Of a DNA stretch of 64,000 nt, positions 34,886 to 44,546 are shown piece by piece; within the stretch, counting starts at the first letter, position 1, and each line of letters starts with the position of its first letter. Made by a program: the position numbers and the translations under genes. This DNA comes from Fulvia fulva (Eukaryota > Ascomycota > Dothideomycetes > Mycosphaerellales > Mycosphaerellaceae). The notes below the pieces were generated by a model. That model searched no databases and was not told the DNA's origin. It saw only the letters and a program-made list of their open reading frames with translations. The stretch covers positions 1,364,001-1,428,000 of the forward strand of contig NC_063018.1 in NCBI RefSeq assembly GCF_020509005.1. Direction: 5' to 3'.

Positions 34886-36155
34886 CGGTATCGACAATCA
34901 TTTCCTCTATATCGTCCTATGTCCTACTGCCCTATACGTCCTAGTCTACGCCTATCGGCTATATACTAAAGGGGAGCCGGGCCTAGTTAGATTCCCTCGC
35001 CGTAGCTAGTAGAGTACGTAGCCTCCCGTACGCCCTAGGTTGCGTATCCTTTATATCGTTCTCGGCCCTAGGGCGCTTATACCCGACCGCCGCTAGTTAG
35101 TTCCGGTATAGGCTAGCCTTACGATCGCCGTAGAATCTTAGGGCGACGGTTCTGTTTGTGATTGCCTTGTTTTTCGCTAGTTTCCGCTATAGGCATTCCG
35201 TACTATACGATAGGTAGTGCCCCGGACAGTTCGCGTACCGTCTCGTAGTCGATATATAGTCCCTAGATATATAGTCTCCTATATAGTTCGAGCAGGCCTA
35301 CTTGTTTATACACGTATAGGTTTAGTGTCTATACTGTTAGTATTTGAAGCATTAGAGGACACGAAAGGATAAGGAGTGCTTTTCTACTATCTTAAGGCTA
35401 TATTACTAGACTAGGCCTTGTTCTATCGCTAGATCCGCCGCTTTCGCGTCTTATAGCTATACTATTAGCGCCGAGGCCTTCTTGCCTTCTAGCCATTTCC
35501 TATAGAGCCAAGTCGCCTTCTAGATTAGAGAGTTAAGAGTGACCGGGTTGTCCTCTTAGAGAGCGCGTAGGTAACCCTAGTTAGTTAGGTCAAACTCCTT
35601 AGGTATATCGTAGACTAGGATCGTGAATTGTTTCGTTAAGACCTTCGCTAATGCCGTAACCTTAGATGCCTACTATAGCTATGCCTCTAGGTGCCTCCTA
35701 GTAGTAGCAGAGCTAGTATAGATCTATAGAGTGCCGTTAGACTGTTAGTTCACTACGACTACCCCTAGTTAGTTAATTCGTTAGGCGAGCTCCTTGTTCG
35801 ATAGCTTCGTAACTTCGGCCTAGTCTTCCTTTACTATAATACGGATCGTAACTATATCGTACGTTAGGCGGGGGCCTAGTATCGATGCCGCGACCGATGC
35901 CTAGCTATAGGGGTGTTGATTCCGGGTGGCCTTACTAATCGCCTAGGACGTCGTCCTTATTTCTTATTGCCCTCGGTAATACGATAGTACAAGCGCCGTA
36001 CGTAGCTAAGTAATTATTACCTATAGAGACCGGTAAGGGAGCTGATCGTTAGTTTCTATACTTTTTGCGTCCTCTATAAGTTGCTACTAGTTGTCTTAGA
36101 GGGGCTTCGCCTATAGGGCCGTAGGCGCCGTTAGTACCGTAGCCTAGGCTACTAT
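34878..36155 (-). pseudogene. TadA-5 ORF1 relic
   Basis: The span is 1278 bases, identical in length to ORF1 of TadA-2. The start codon has become ATA, a G to A change. The zinc-knuckle region (about 35220-35350) has lost several Cys codons. It overlaps ORF2 by 8 bases, as in TadA-2. Confidence 0.85.
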
Positions 36156-37252
36156 TGCCTAGGAGTTGCCTAATTAAGGAAGGAATCGTATTTAGTAAGC
36201 TAGCTACGAGATAAGGTAATAAGTCTTAACCGCGCTTTCCTACTTATCTAGTACTACTATATAGCCTCGTTTCGAGAGGTTAGCCCGGAGCAAAAGCTTC
36301 CCTCTACGCCCTCCCTCTATATTTGCTCCTTAAGCCAATATCTACCTCTATAGGCCTAAGCCCTTTAGTGCTCTCTATTAACCGACATACGTATCCGTCC
36401 TCTCGGGCTATATAGATAGTGTTAGCCGTCGCTACTAGTATATACTACGCCCTAGGTTTTGACGCCCTTCGCGTTACCGTAGCCTATCTCTAGAAAGCGG
36501 CCGTCTATGCCTCGTAGGTTTGCTCGGGGCATACACTACGCCGGGTAGCGTACTCCTTACGTTTCTACCTACTAACTAATATAAAGTTCCTTATTACCCT
36601 GCCCTCGATCCTCCCTAATTATAGAACTAATCTACTTATATTGTACGTCTTTTCCCCGTCCTAATAGCCGTCTTTTCCTTGCTTAGGCTATCGTCTTTTC
36701 CTCGTCGCAATCTACTATATTAGACTAGGTGCGTTGTGTAGCGGGATAGGTAGTGCCTTAGGCAAAACCCTCGTTCCTATACCGGGTGTTTAATAGGCCC
36801 TTATAGGCTTCGTCGCGTGTCTACCTACCCACCGTATTGCCCGCTAGCAAACACTAGATTGTTTCGTAGTCCGCTCGACGCCGTTATATAGTCCGCTTAG
36901 TTGTTGTTCTATAGTCCGCTCGTCTAATATTCGTCGCTTAGCCCGCTCGGTTTACGGTCTCCGGAGGTAAAAATTCTATACTTATACTAGAGGTGTCCTA
37001 TCGAGCGTAAAGGCCACGGTTCCGCGCCCTTCTTATACGTAGAAAGAAGAGGGACTCGCTCCCGACACGAGTACACGCTCGTCGGATAGTTTTTATACCC
37101 GTTTTACTAGTAGTCCTCTATTCGCCGCGGCTTCGCCTACGCTACGCGCCCGTCGCGCCTACGACGCTCTAGCGTAAGAATACTTAGCTCTCTCGTAGCT
37201 AGACGAGAGGTTCGTAGCCGACACTACGGATAGGTGATTCTCGTCGTCGACT
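36156..37252 (-). promoter_or_regulatory. TadA-5 long 5' UTR
   Basis: 1.1 kb precede ORF1 and match the 5' part of TadA-1 (10947 to about 12017). This is presumably the ancestral TadA 5' UTR and, by analogy with other LINEs, the location of the internal promoter. No reading frame is evident. Confidence 0.7.
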
Positions 37253-37743
37253 AATATAGTATTATACTAGAGGCTTACTACGTCTATATAGGGGGCGGAC
37301 TTTCGGTAGTTACGACTTCTATATACGGCTATTATACGACTAGTCCTTACCTATAGTAGCTAAGTATAGTCCTTAGGCGAGAGGGCCTAACTATTAAAGG
37401 GACTCGTCGCGCCGCTAGCGAAGATCTAAAACTAATGCCTAAGGAAGGTTACCGGGGTATATAAGTCGATACTAACGAGGATACTTAAGTACGAGACCGC
37501 TATACCGCCGATCGACCTATATATCTAGGGACTACGGACCTCCTACTTAGGTAAGTCGGTATAGTACCTAGTATAGAAGGTCATCGCTAGTATAGTCGTA
37601 AGGGCCCGCGAATTAGTACTAGCGTATAAGGGCATTCGACCCGGAAACGAGCCGAACTACCGGGTAAGGGACGAATAGCTAGTAATACGATAGGAAGGTA
37701 AGAAATCGTTTATAGAGTAACTATAGAAAGAGAGGTAGAACAA

Positions 37744-38187
37744 TGTCAGGGCGAGAGCCTGGCCTATAAGATGCAAGGGTGAAAGCGAGAATGCAGGTGC
37801 GAAGTACAGGTGCAAAAGGGTATGGTATGATTGCTACACAAAACAAAAGACGAAGAAAGCAAGAGAGGCCTGGGGAAGGCCAGATATTTATACGCGACCC
37901 TCGCTAGTGCGTGTCCCCCGCATCAACAGGGCTAACCCGTGCGAAGCCGCGCTTAGCAGCTTTGCTCAAAACCTTATTCCAACCTGCCCTACGTTCCGAG
38001 TCTTCCACGTGCTTCAAGGTTTGGTAGAGGGGTGAATTTGGAGGGCTGGGTCCCGTAGTGAATGTTGCGGGGCATGTGATTCTTGGCGCTCACACACCAA
38101 GCTGGACTGTCACTTCTTGACGACTTCTGAGCGCTCTGAGGCTCTTCTGTCCCCACCTTCTGTACACTCTGTGGGGAGACCATGACA
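37744..38187 (-). repeat. Gypsy-3 3' LTR
   Basis: It begins tgtcaggg and ends catgaca. Relative to the other LTR it has TpA at 37766, 37768, 37806 and 37954 where the other has TpG or CpA, plus a transversion at 37905. All five lie in the outer half. It also encodes the last ~65 residues of Pol. Confidence 0.95.
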
Positions 38188-41100
38188 GTAGCCCCCCCGA
38201 ACAAAGCTGAGTTCCTACGAAGCCGTAGTAGTTCCACATATCGAGGATGTTCAGCTTCAGTACCAGGCCTAGGCCTGATGTCATGGTCGATACACCATTG
38301 GTAAGCCCCGTCGAAGAGCTCAGATTCGAAGAGCCTGCCGATGTTGACTTCTGGGCCGTCTGCGCGGGCGTGGTATTCTTCGATTGCTTGACGATTGAAG
38401 ATGATATGTTGGATAGGTTCCCATGAGGTATCCCACTCAGGGCAACCTTGCCATTCGACTTCATACTTGATCGGCGGTAGTCCTTCAACGTCGTTAGGCT
38501 CTGCGCGGATTCCCCGGATCTTGCGGACGGCATAGTCGTCAGAAGGTAGGTTAATAGGCTCGTCGACTTCTACTTCATCGGGAGGACCTGGCATGTCTTG
38601 GTTTTGGTTCGGGAATGGGTCCTCAGCCGACGGCCGAAGGCGTACGGGATGGAAGACGTCGTGGATCTTTATGTTCGCAGGAAGAGCTAGACGGTAGGCG
38701 TGTGAACTGATACGCTCGGTGATCTCAAAAGGACCTAGGTTCTTCCAGTTCAGCTTCTTGGAGGGGCGGTCCGTCTTGATGTTCTTAGAGTTGAGGTAGA
38801 CCATATCGCCTACTTGGTAGTCGGGAGCTGGCTGGCGACGACGATTGGCTTGATCCTCGTAGATTGCTTGTGCGTACACCATCTCGTCGTGAACTTCTTC
38901 ATGGATCTGTGAGAGCATAGTAGCGAACGCGTCTGCTGCTTGCTCGTTTGCGTCTTCGGTAGGCGGGAGAGGTTCTTCTGGTTCCATGCCTGTACGAGGG
39001 TGGTAACCTCTCGTAGTATAGAAGGGAGAGTAGCCAGTAGTCTCCGAGTCCCAGTTACGAGTAGCGAACTCCACCGCAGGGATATGCTGAGGCCAATCCT
39101 TCTGGTGGTAGTCGACGAAGCAACGAAGGACCTGCTCGAGGATAGCGTTCGTAATTTCGGTCTGGCCGTCGGTCTGTGGCTGAAAACTGGTCGAGAGGTT
39201 ATGCTTGATGCCCAGGATAGCACACAGACGCTTCCAGAAGTGCGAGATGAACTGGGTGCCTCTGTCAGAGGTGATGCTATCCGGGAGGCCTTGAAAGCGC
39301 CAGACGAATTCGTAGAACAAGCGAGCAGTCTCCTTTGCGGTCATGCTCCAGCACGGGATCATGTACCGGTCCTTGGAGTGACGGTCCACGATCACTAGAA
39401 GGGCCTTTGCTTTCACGCCGCTGAAGGTCTTGCCGTGAGGAAGATCGGTGATAAAGTCCATAGTGATGTGCTTCCACGGACGATCAGGAGCCGGGAGAGG
39501 GTGCAAGAGACCGTGGGGACGGTGGCGGTTAGCTTTGGCTCTTCGGCAAGTAGCGCAGTTCAGCACGTAGCGGCGGACGTCCTTCCAGGAATGCGGCCAC
39601 CAGTAATACCTAGCGAGGAGCTTGTGGGTCTTGGCTACGCCTGGGTGACCCCCAGAGGCGGAGTCGTGGATGATTTGAAGAATCTCAGCTCGGATATTAG
39701 AGCCTTCGGGCTGCGGTACGTAAAGCTTCTTACGGAAGTAGACGACACCTTCCTGGAGCTCGCACTCGGACAGCGAGAAGCCCGGGAATGTCCTCGCGCC
39801 AGATCCAAGGGCCTGAACTAACTCTTGGGCGTCTATGTCGGCATCGTACGCTGTTCGTACTCGTGCCATAATGCCTTCGGGCTGCTCCTCATTATCAAAC
39901 CCCTCAAAGTCTGATTCGGATGAGCCGTCGGTCGTTACTGAGCCCTCTTCATCGTCGTTCAAGTCCTCAGCGTCCGAGGCGTATTCTTCAGGCTCGGATT
40001 CATCGTCACTCTCGTCAAGGTAGGCAGGAGCGAGCACGAGAGTAGCAAAGGAAGCGGCGAGCGTAGGCTGGCCGTTCGATAGGTACTCTCGAAGCTCGGA
40101 AGAGAGGTTGTGCTCTTTGATGACTTGTTGCCCTACGATTTGCCGGCCCCCTCTTCGATCAACTGGAGAGTCACCAGGGCGGCGGGTAAGGGCGTCGGCC
40201 ATCGAGTTGGCCTTGCCGGGCGTGTACGAGATCACGAAGTTGAACCGGGAGAGGAACTCGCTCCAGCGGGCCTGGCGACGATTGAGCAGCTTGCTCTTCA
40301 TAAAGTAGACGAGGTTCTTATGGTCGGAGCTTACTTGGACGGGCATAGCAGAGCCTTCGAGCTCGGGGCGCCACTCTTCGAAAGCTTTGACGATGGCGAG
40401 AAGCTCCTTGTCGTAGATCTCGTAGTTACACTCCGTGGCGGTCATCTTCTTGGAGAGGAAGGCGACAGGTAACCAGGGGGATTCAGGCGAGCGGCGTTGT
40501 AGCAGGACACCGCCCACCACGCCGTCGGATGCGTCGGTCTCTACACGGGTCTCCAGTTCGAAATCGAAGTGCCGTAGAAGCGGGTTCTCAACAAACTTCG
40601 CTTTGAGCAAGTCAAAAGCCTCCTGGCATTCGTCGGTCCAGGCGAACTTCTCACCCTTGCGCGTGAGCTTCGTCAAAGGGCGTACCACGCCCGAAAATGC
40701 GTGGATGAAGCGGCGGTAGAAGTTGGCAAAGCCTAGGAAACCCTGGACCTCTTTGACGTTCGTAGGAGCATCCCATTCGACGATAGCGTCGATCTTCTCT
40801 TGGTCCATCTTGATGCCGTCTGCGGTAATGATCAAACCAAGGAACTTGACTTCGGTCTTCTCAAACTCGCACTTGTCGATGTCGAGCTGCAAGCCGGCGT
40901 CTGCGAGCTTCTGAAGGACCTTACAGACGTGCTCGCGGTGCTCCTCCTTGGTCTCGCTGTAGACTAGGATGTCGTCGATGTAGGCAGTGCAGAACTGATC
41001 GAGGAACTCCTGAAGGATGTCGTTAATGAAGTTCTGGAAGGTACTAGGCCCGTTACAAACGCCGAAGGGCATAACGAGCGACTCGAACAGCCCGTAGCGA

Positions 41101-42251
41101 GTACGGAAGGCTGTGAGATACTCGTGTCCTTCTGCCATTCGTAACTTGTTGAACGCAGCGATGACATCGAGCTTGGTGAAGTACTTGGCCTTAGAGAGGC
41201 GCTCGAGCGTCTCCTGAATCAACGGTATTGGGTAGCGGTTCTTCTTTGTAACAGCGTTCAAGCCTCGGTAGTCTACGCAGAAGCGTAGACCACCGCCGGG
41301 CTTCTTGACGAACATGACGGGACTGCCAGCGCTGGAACGGCTCGCTCGAATGAACCCCTTCTTTAGGTTCTCTTCGAGGTATCTCTTGAGGACGATAAGC
41401 TCTTCTCGGGACATGGAATATAACGGTCCGAACGGTGTCTCTGCACCTTCTTCTAGCTCAATCTTGTGGTCGTGAGGGCGATGAGGAGGCAGCTCGTCTG
41501 CGGCTTTAGCATCGAATACGTGGAGGATGTGGTGTGCCCAAGGAGGGACCTTCGTAGTAGGGTCGGTAGGTGTACGCTTCTTGTCGAGCTTCTCGAGGGC
41601 GATGTCGATATCGCGGAGAGAGGCGGCGAAGACTTGAGCTTTGGGCTGCTTAGCAGCAGTGGTGAAGGCAGCGGCGTTCACCTGGAAGATCTTGGTATAC
41701 TCAGGACCGCGCTGAGGCGGCGGAGAAGGCGGAGGTGCCGGAGGAACTTCTGGAGGGAAGCTGATAGTAAGGGAAGTCCAGTCGATGATAGGTCGGTGTC
41801 GTCTGAACCAGGGGAGGCCGAGGATAAACTTCTGATGCGGTAGGGACGTAAGGAAGCTGGTGATCGACATACGCTTGCCTCCGAGGGTGATTGACGTGTG
41901 TACAACATGAGTAATCTTACCAGTGGTAGTCTCCGTGCCGTCAAAGAGTTCAAGGGTGCGAGGGTACTTCAGTTCCTGGGGTTCGAGGTTGAGAGAGGTC
42001 GCGAGTTTATAGTCCATAAAAGACTCGCCTAGTGCGCCAGTGTCCATGAGAGTGAGATTGGAAGAAGAGAGTTTCTTTGAGCCGATATTTACATTCGTGA
42101 CGAACGGTTTGCAAGCGTGGTCCTTGCCCGTCTCGTCGTACAGGTCTAGCTGTGCTGTATTGATCCTCAACTTCTTTCCTCTCTTCACTTTCGGTAAACG
42201 TTGTTCTTGGTCTTCATCGCGTCGATGAGGAAGACCTAGGCTTTTTCCTGC
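37989..42251 (-). CDS. Gypsy-3 Pol: protease, RT, RNase H, integrase, chromodomain
   Basis: The frame opens at 42251, overlapping the end of gag in the -1 frame. Counting from 42188, the first alternative (GTG) start, the protein is 1399 residues: protease with DTGA at 49-52; RT about 245-410 with catalytic Asp 341 and YIDD at 403-406; RNase H about 545-670 with TDASDG; an acidic linker at about 724-770; the HHCC zinc domain at about 840-882; an integrase core with Asp 911, Asp 975 (SDRG) and Glu 1011; and a chromodomain at about 1219-1275 with WDTSWEP. The chromodomain marks a chromovirus; such domains are known to direct integration to marked chromatin. The last ~65 residues are read from the 3' LTR. 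No key residue is missing. It is probably made as a Gag-Pol fusion by -1 frameshifting. Confidence 0.95.
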   Translation of the reverse strand, partial: AGKSLGLPHRRDEDQEQRLPKVKRGKKLRINTAQLDLYDETGKDHACKPFVTNVNIGSKKLSSSNLTLMDTGALGESFMDYKLATSLNLEPQELKYPRTLELFDGTETTTGKITHVVHTSITLGGKRMSITSFLTSLPHQKFILGLPWFRRHRPIIDWTSLTISFPPEVPPAPPPSPPPQRGPEYTKIFQVNAAAFTTAAKQPKAQVFAASLRDIDIALEKLDKKRTPTDPTTKVPPWAHHILHVFDAKAADELPPHRPHDHKIELEEGAETPFGPLYSMSREELIVLKRYLEENLKKGFIRASRSSAGSPVMFVKKPGGGLRFCVDYRGLNAVTKKNRYPIPLIQETLERLSKAKYFTKLDVIAAFNKLRMAEGHEYLTAFRTRYGLFESLVMPFGVCNGPSTFQNFINDILQEFLDQFCTAYIDDILVYSETKEEHREHVCKVLQKLADAGLQLDIDKCEFEKTEVKFLGLIITADGIKMDQEKIDAIVEWDAPTNVKEVQGFLGFANFYRRFIHAFSGVVRPLTKLTRKGEKFAWTDECQEAFDLLKAKFVENPLLRHFDFELETRVETDASDGVVGGVLLQRRSPESPWLPVAFLSKKMTATECNYEIYDKELLAIVKAFEEWRPELEGSAMPVQVSSDHKNLVYFMKSKLLNRRQARWSEFLSRFNFVISYTPGKANSMADALTRRPGDSPVDRRGGRQIVGQQVIKEHNLSSELREYLSNGQPTLAASFATLVLAPAYLDESDDESEPEEYASDAEDLNDDEEGSVTTDGSSESDFEGFDNEEQPEGIMARVRTAYDADIDAQELVQALGSGARTFPGFSLSECELQEGVVYFRKKLYVPQPEGSNIRAEILQIIHDSASGGHPGVAKTHKLLARYYWWPHSWKDVRRYVLNCATCRRAKANRHRPHGLLHPLPAPDRPWKHITMDFITDLPHGKTFSGVKAKALLVIVDRHSKDRYMIPCWSMTAKETARLFYEFVWRFQGLPDSITSDRGTQFISHFWKRLCAILGIKHNLSTSFQPQTDGQTEITNAILEQVLRCFVDYHQKDWPQHIPAVEFATRNWDSETTGYSPFYTTRGYHPRTGMEPEEPLPPTEDANEQAADAFATMLSQIHEEVHDEMVYAQAIYEDQANRRRQPAPDYQVGDMVYLNSKNIKTDRPSKKLNWKNLGPFEITERISSHAYRLALPANIKIHDVFHPVRLRPSAEDPFPNQNQDMPGPPDEVEVDEPINLPSDDYAVRKIRGIRAEPNDVEGLPPIKYEVEWQGCPEWDTSWEPIQHIIFNRQAIEEYHARADGPEVNIGRLFESELFDGAYQWCIDHDIRPRPGTEAEHPRYVELLRLRRNSALFGGATVMVSPQSVQKVGTEEPQSAQKSSRSDSPAWCVSAKNHMPRNIHYGTQPSKFTPLPNLEARGRLGT
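38188..38201 (-). other. Gypsy-3 polypurine tract
   Basis: On the minus strand the run cggggggg lies just inside the 3' LTR, followed by ctac. It fits a plus-strand primer. Confidence 0.65.
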
Positions 42252-43396
42252 TCAGCGGGAGCAGCAGGAGCAGGCTCGATAGCGCCGACAGCGCCGCGAA
42301 CCGGGTTGCGGGCGTTACGGGCAGCGAGCTGCGGACAGTTGGCTGCGATGTGGCCTGGACCGCCGCAGTAGGTGCAGAGTCCGGCCTGGCGACGGCGAAG
42401 CTTCTCTTCGGGAGTGAGCTTACCGTTGACGAGGCCCTGGACTCGAGGGACGGCGGCACCAGCGCTGAGATCCATAGCGTCACCTACAGAGACGGGGGGG
42501 AGAGCCGTAGGAGCGGCGGCGCCTAGTGGAGCAGCGAAGTGGCTTCCGGGACCACGAGGCTGACGACCTTGAGAACGGGAAGCGAGGAGAGAGGCGGTGT
42601 GTTTCATGTTGGAGTCGAGGCGCTGGCAGGTCTCGACGAGCTCACGGAAGCTCATAGCACCGACGTCCTTGTCCTCGAGGGCTCGAAGAAGCTCTGCTGA
42701 CAAACCACGGCGGAGAGTGCTCTTCTTGGTCTCTTCGTTGTAGCCGGTGAACCCGATGTCGCGGTTGAAGGCCGCGAGGTACTCGGCGAAGCTCTTGTTC
42801 TTCTGGAGGAGGTTGTGGATGGCGTTCTGGGCGGTGGCTCTACGGTCTGGATCACCAAAGGCAGCACGGAGGTCCTGCATCAAGGTGAGGACGTCCGGGC
42901 AGCCGATAGTCTGCGTGGCGTTGTCGATGTAGTGTTGTACCTGAGCCGCGGCGTCTCCCCGAAGGAGGGAGAAGACGTACGTGACTTTGTCCTTCTCTTG
43001 CGGAAAGTGGTCGGCATTAGCCAACAGCTTGATGGTGAGCTGTGTCTCAAATGCCTCAAACTTGCTCTTGTTGCCGTCGAACTCGTCTGGGTCGTTGACC
43101 TTCTTGGAGAAGTGCTGGCGGCGGTTGTCGTCGGCGTGCGGGGCGAGGTTCTGGAAGGTGTTCACAATACCTTGAAGGTATGTTGCTTGGTTGTTTGCTT
43201 GCTCGACCTGCTGGGCGGTCTCGCGGAAAGAGGAGACGGTGCGGTTGATGAGAGCGTAGGCGGTGTCGGGGTTGGCGTTTGCCCAGGCACCGAAGGCAGC
43301 GGCGTTCGAGAAGGGGATGTCAGTCCACTCACTGAAGTGGAATGGAGTGTCTTGGTTGTCGAGGTTGACACCTCTATCGGTGGCGTGGTCACCCAT
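42236..43396 (-). CDS. Gypsy-3 Gag, capsid and nucleocapsid protein
   Basis: The frame is 386 codons from the ATG at 43396, just inside the 5' LTR. It stays open upstream into the LTR to 43510, but that extension is probably 5' UTR. The N-terminal two thirds have the helical, Gln-rich look of a Ty3/Gypsy capsid, including a QLTIKLLANADHFPQEKDKV-like retrotrans_gag core. A single zinc knuckle CTYCGGPGHIAANC lies near the C-terminus, in an Ala/Pro-rich tail. Gag packages the RNA in virus-like particles. The stop at 42236 is followed by pol in the -1 frame. Confidence 0.93.
   Translation of the reverse strand: MGDHATDRGVNLDNQDTPFHFSEWTDIPFSNAAAFGAWANANPDTAYALINRTVSSFRETAQQVEQANNQATYLQGIVNTFQNLAPHADDNRRQHFSKKVNDPDEFDGNKSKFEAFETQLTIKLLANADHFPQEKDKVTYVFSLLRGDAAAQVQHYIDNATQTIGCPDVLTLMQDLRAAFGDPDRRATAQNAIHNLLQKNKSFAEYLAAFNRDIGFTGYNEETKKSTLRRGLSAELLRALEDKDVGAMSFRELVETCQRLDSNMKHTASLLASRSQGRQPRGPGSHFAAPLGAAAPTALPPVSVGDAMDLSAGAAVPRVQGLVNGKLTPEEKLRRRQAGLCTYCGGPGHIAANCPQLAARNARNPVRGAVGAIEPAPAAPAEQEKA
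42241..42251 (-). promoter_or_regulatory. Probable -1 frameshift site between gag and pol of Gypsy-3
   Basis: On the minus strand the gag end reads gag cag gaa aaa gcc tag. The pol frame is open from just after a TGA at 42252-42254, so any shift must occur between there and the gag stop. The A-rich stretch ggaaaaag lies in this window. It is not a canonical X-XXY-YYZ heptamer, so the site is inferred. Confidence 0.5.
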
Positions 43397-43438
43397 GAGG
43401 ATGACTCGAGTGGTTGACGGTTTGTTGGTCTTTTGTGA

Positions 43439-43882
43439 TGTCAGGGCGAGAGCCTGGCCTGTGAGATGCAAGGGTGAAAGCGAGAATGCAGGTGCGAAGT
43501 GCAGGTGCAAAAGGGTATGGTATGATTGCTACACAAAACAAAAGACGAAGAAAGCAAGAGAGGCCTGGGGAAGGCCAGATATTTATACGCGACCCTCGCG
43601 AGTGCGTGTCCCCCGCATCAACAGGGCTAACCCGTGCGAAGCCGCGCTCAGCAGCTTTGCTCAAAACCTTATTCCAACCTGCCCTACGTTCCGAGTCTTC
43701 CACGTGCTTCAAGGTTTGGTAGAGGGGTGAATTTGGAGGGCTGGGTCCCGTAGTGAATGTTGCGGGGCATGTGATTCTTGGCGCTCACACACCAAGCTGG
43801 ACTGTCACTTCTTGACGACTTCTGAGCGCTCTGAGGCTCTTCTGTCCCCACCTTCTGTACACTCTGTGGGGAGACCATGACA
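43439..43882 (-). repeat. Gypsy-3 5' LTR with promoter
   Basis: A TATA box, TATAAATA on the minus strand (43580-43587), sits mid-LTR, followed downstream by two copies of gcacctgca. This is the expected U3/R layout of a Gypsy promoter. A 67-codon frame at 43684-43887 duplicates the Pol C-terminus encoded in the other LTR and is not an independent gene. Confidence 0.93.
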
Positions 43883-44546
43883 AACAACTAGGTTATAGGG
43901 TATAGTAGACGCCCTTAGCTAGCGGGATAACCTAAGGAATAGTTAGCTATAAAATCCGCGGTTAAGTACCCCCCGAAGCTTATCTACTACCGCCTTACGA
44001 GGGTATAGAGTAGTATAGTAACCTAACTACAAAGCGAACACATTGGCCTCTAGGGGTACCTATTATAGAGGAAGGTTCTAGAATATATAAATACTAGCTA
44101 CCCCTACGGCTATTACTCCTAGAACGTACGGTACGTACTCCTCGTCTATCCGAGGTAGTTACTAGAAAGGGGGGAGTAGATAGTAAAGGCGAGGAACCGG
44201 ACGATTAGGGCACTTCTTAATAACGTTAAGGACCTACGGCGTATTACGAAGTAGATACTAGAGAAGGGCGAACTAGAACAGTACCGCCTAGTAGGAGTAG
44301 TATAGGAAGAGAGGACACGGTATAGCGCGACGAGACCGGCTAGGAGCGAGGGCTAACGGGGTAGTAATATAGACTACGTACGTTTAGAGGGAAAGCTAAT
44401 CTAGATAAGGAGAAGTCGGGGGCGGGAAGGGTTTTCACCTATTCGGGTTTCCCTTTATATATCATAATAGATATATACCTATATAGGCCGAATAGGGTCC
44501 TAGAATAGGGGAATAACAAATCTATCTATCTATATACGAGCTACCT

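Larger units (their letters stand above)
31396..37252 (-). mobile_element. TadA-5: full-length RIPed TadA LINE
   Basis: The TSD aatatagtattata (31382-31395 and 37253-37266) places it inside TadA-4 in opposite orientation. At 5857 bp it is the most complete TadA copy here: a 1.1-kb 5' UTR (36156-37252), ORF1, ORF2, a 3' UTR and the tail. Both ORFs have exactly the lengths seen in TadA-2, so decay was by substitution only. Confidence 0.92.
37744..43882 (-). mobile_element. Gypsy-3: intact chromovirus, essentially un-RIPed
   Basis: Two 444-bp LTRs are flanked by a perfect aacaa TSD (37739-37743 and 43883-43887) inside TadA-4. The LTRs differ at five positions by eye. The gag and pol frames are uninterrupted. 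CpA and TpG are abundant, in sharp contrast to all surrounding DNA, so the element arrived after the heavy RIP of its neighbours or escaped it. It could be transpositionally competent. Confidence 0.96.
29043..44340 (+). pseudogene. TadA-4 ORF2 relic
   Basis: It starts a few codons inside ORF2 and keeps recognisable endonuclease motifs (the GDFN region near 29462), the RT motif ALKKLPAKKAPG-like near 30390 and FVDDTN near 31080. The C-terminus is split by TadA-5 and Gypsy-3 and ends near 44340. Cys, Gln and Trp codons are widely mutated. Confidence 0.8.
29043..44530 (+). mobile_element. TadA-4: 5'-truncated RIPed TadA LINE, split twice
   Basis: The TSD tatatacgagctacct is present at 29027-29042 and 44531-44546. 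The copy begins within the first codons of ORF2 and runs through ORF2, the 3' UTR and an (ATCT)n tail. Its own sequence lies at 29043-31395, 37267-37743 and 43888-44530. TadA-5 and Gypsy-3 occupy the gaps. It is heavily RIPed. Confidence 0.9.

Noticed and set aside
39435..43417. Plus-strand frames of 60-200 codons across Gypsy-3
   Set aside because: They lie opposite the intact gag and pol codons and carry no recognisable motif. They are shadows of high-GC coding DNA.
43684..43887. 67-codon minus-strand frame at the right edge of Gypsy-3 as a separate gene
   Set aside because: It is the LTR copy of the Pol C-terminus, without its own start or function.
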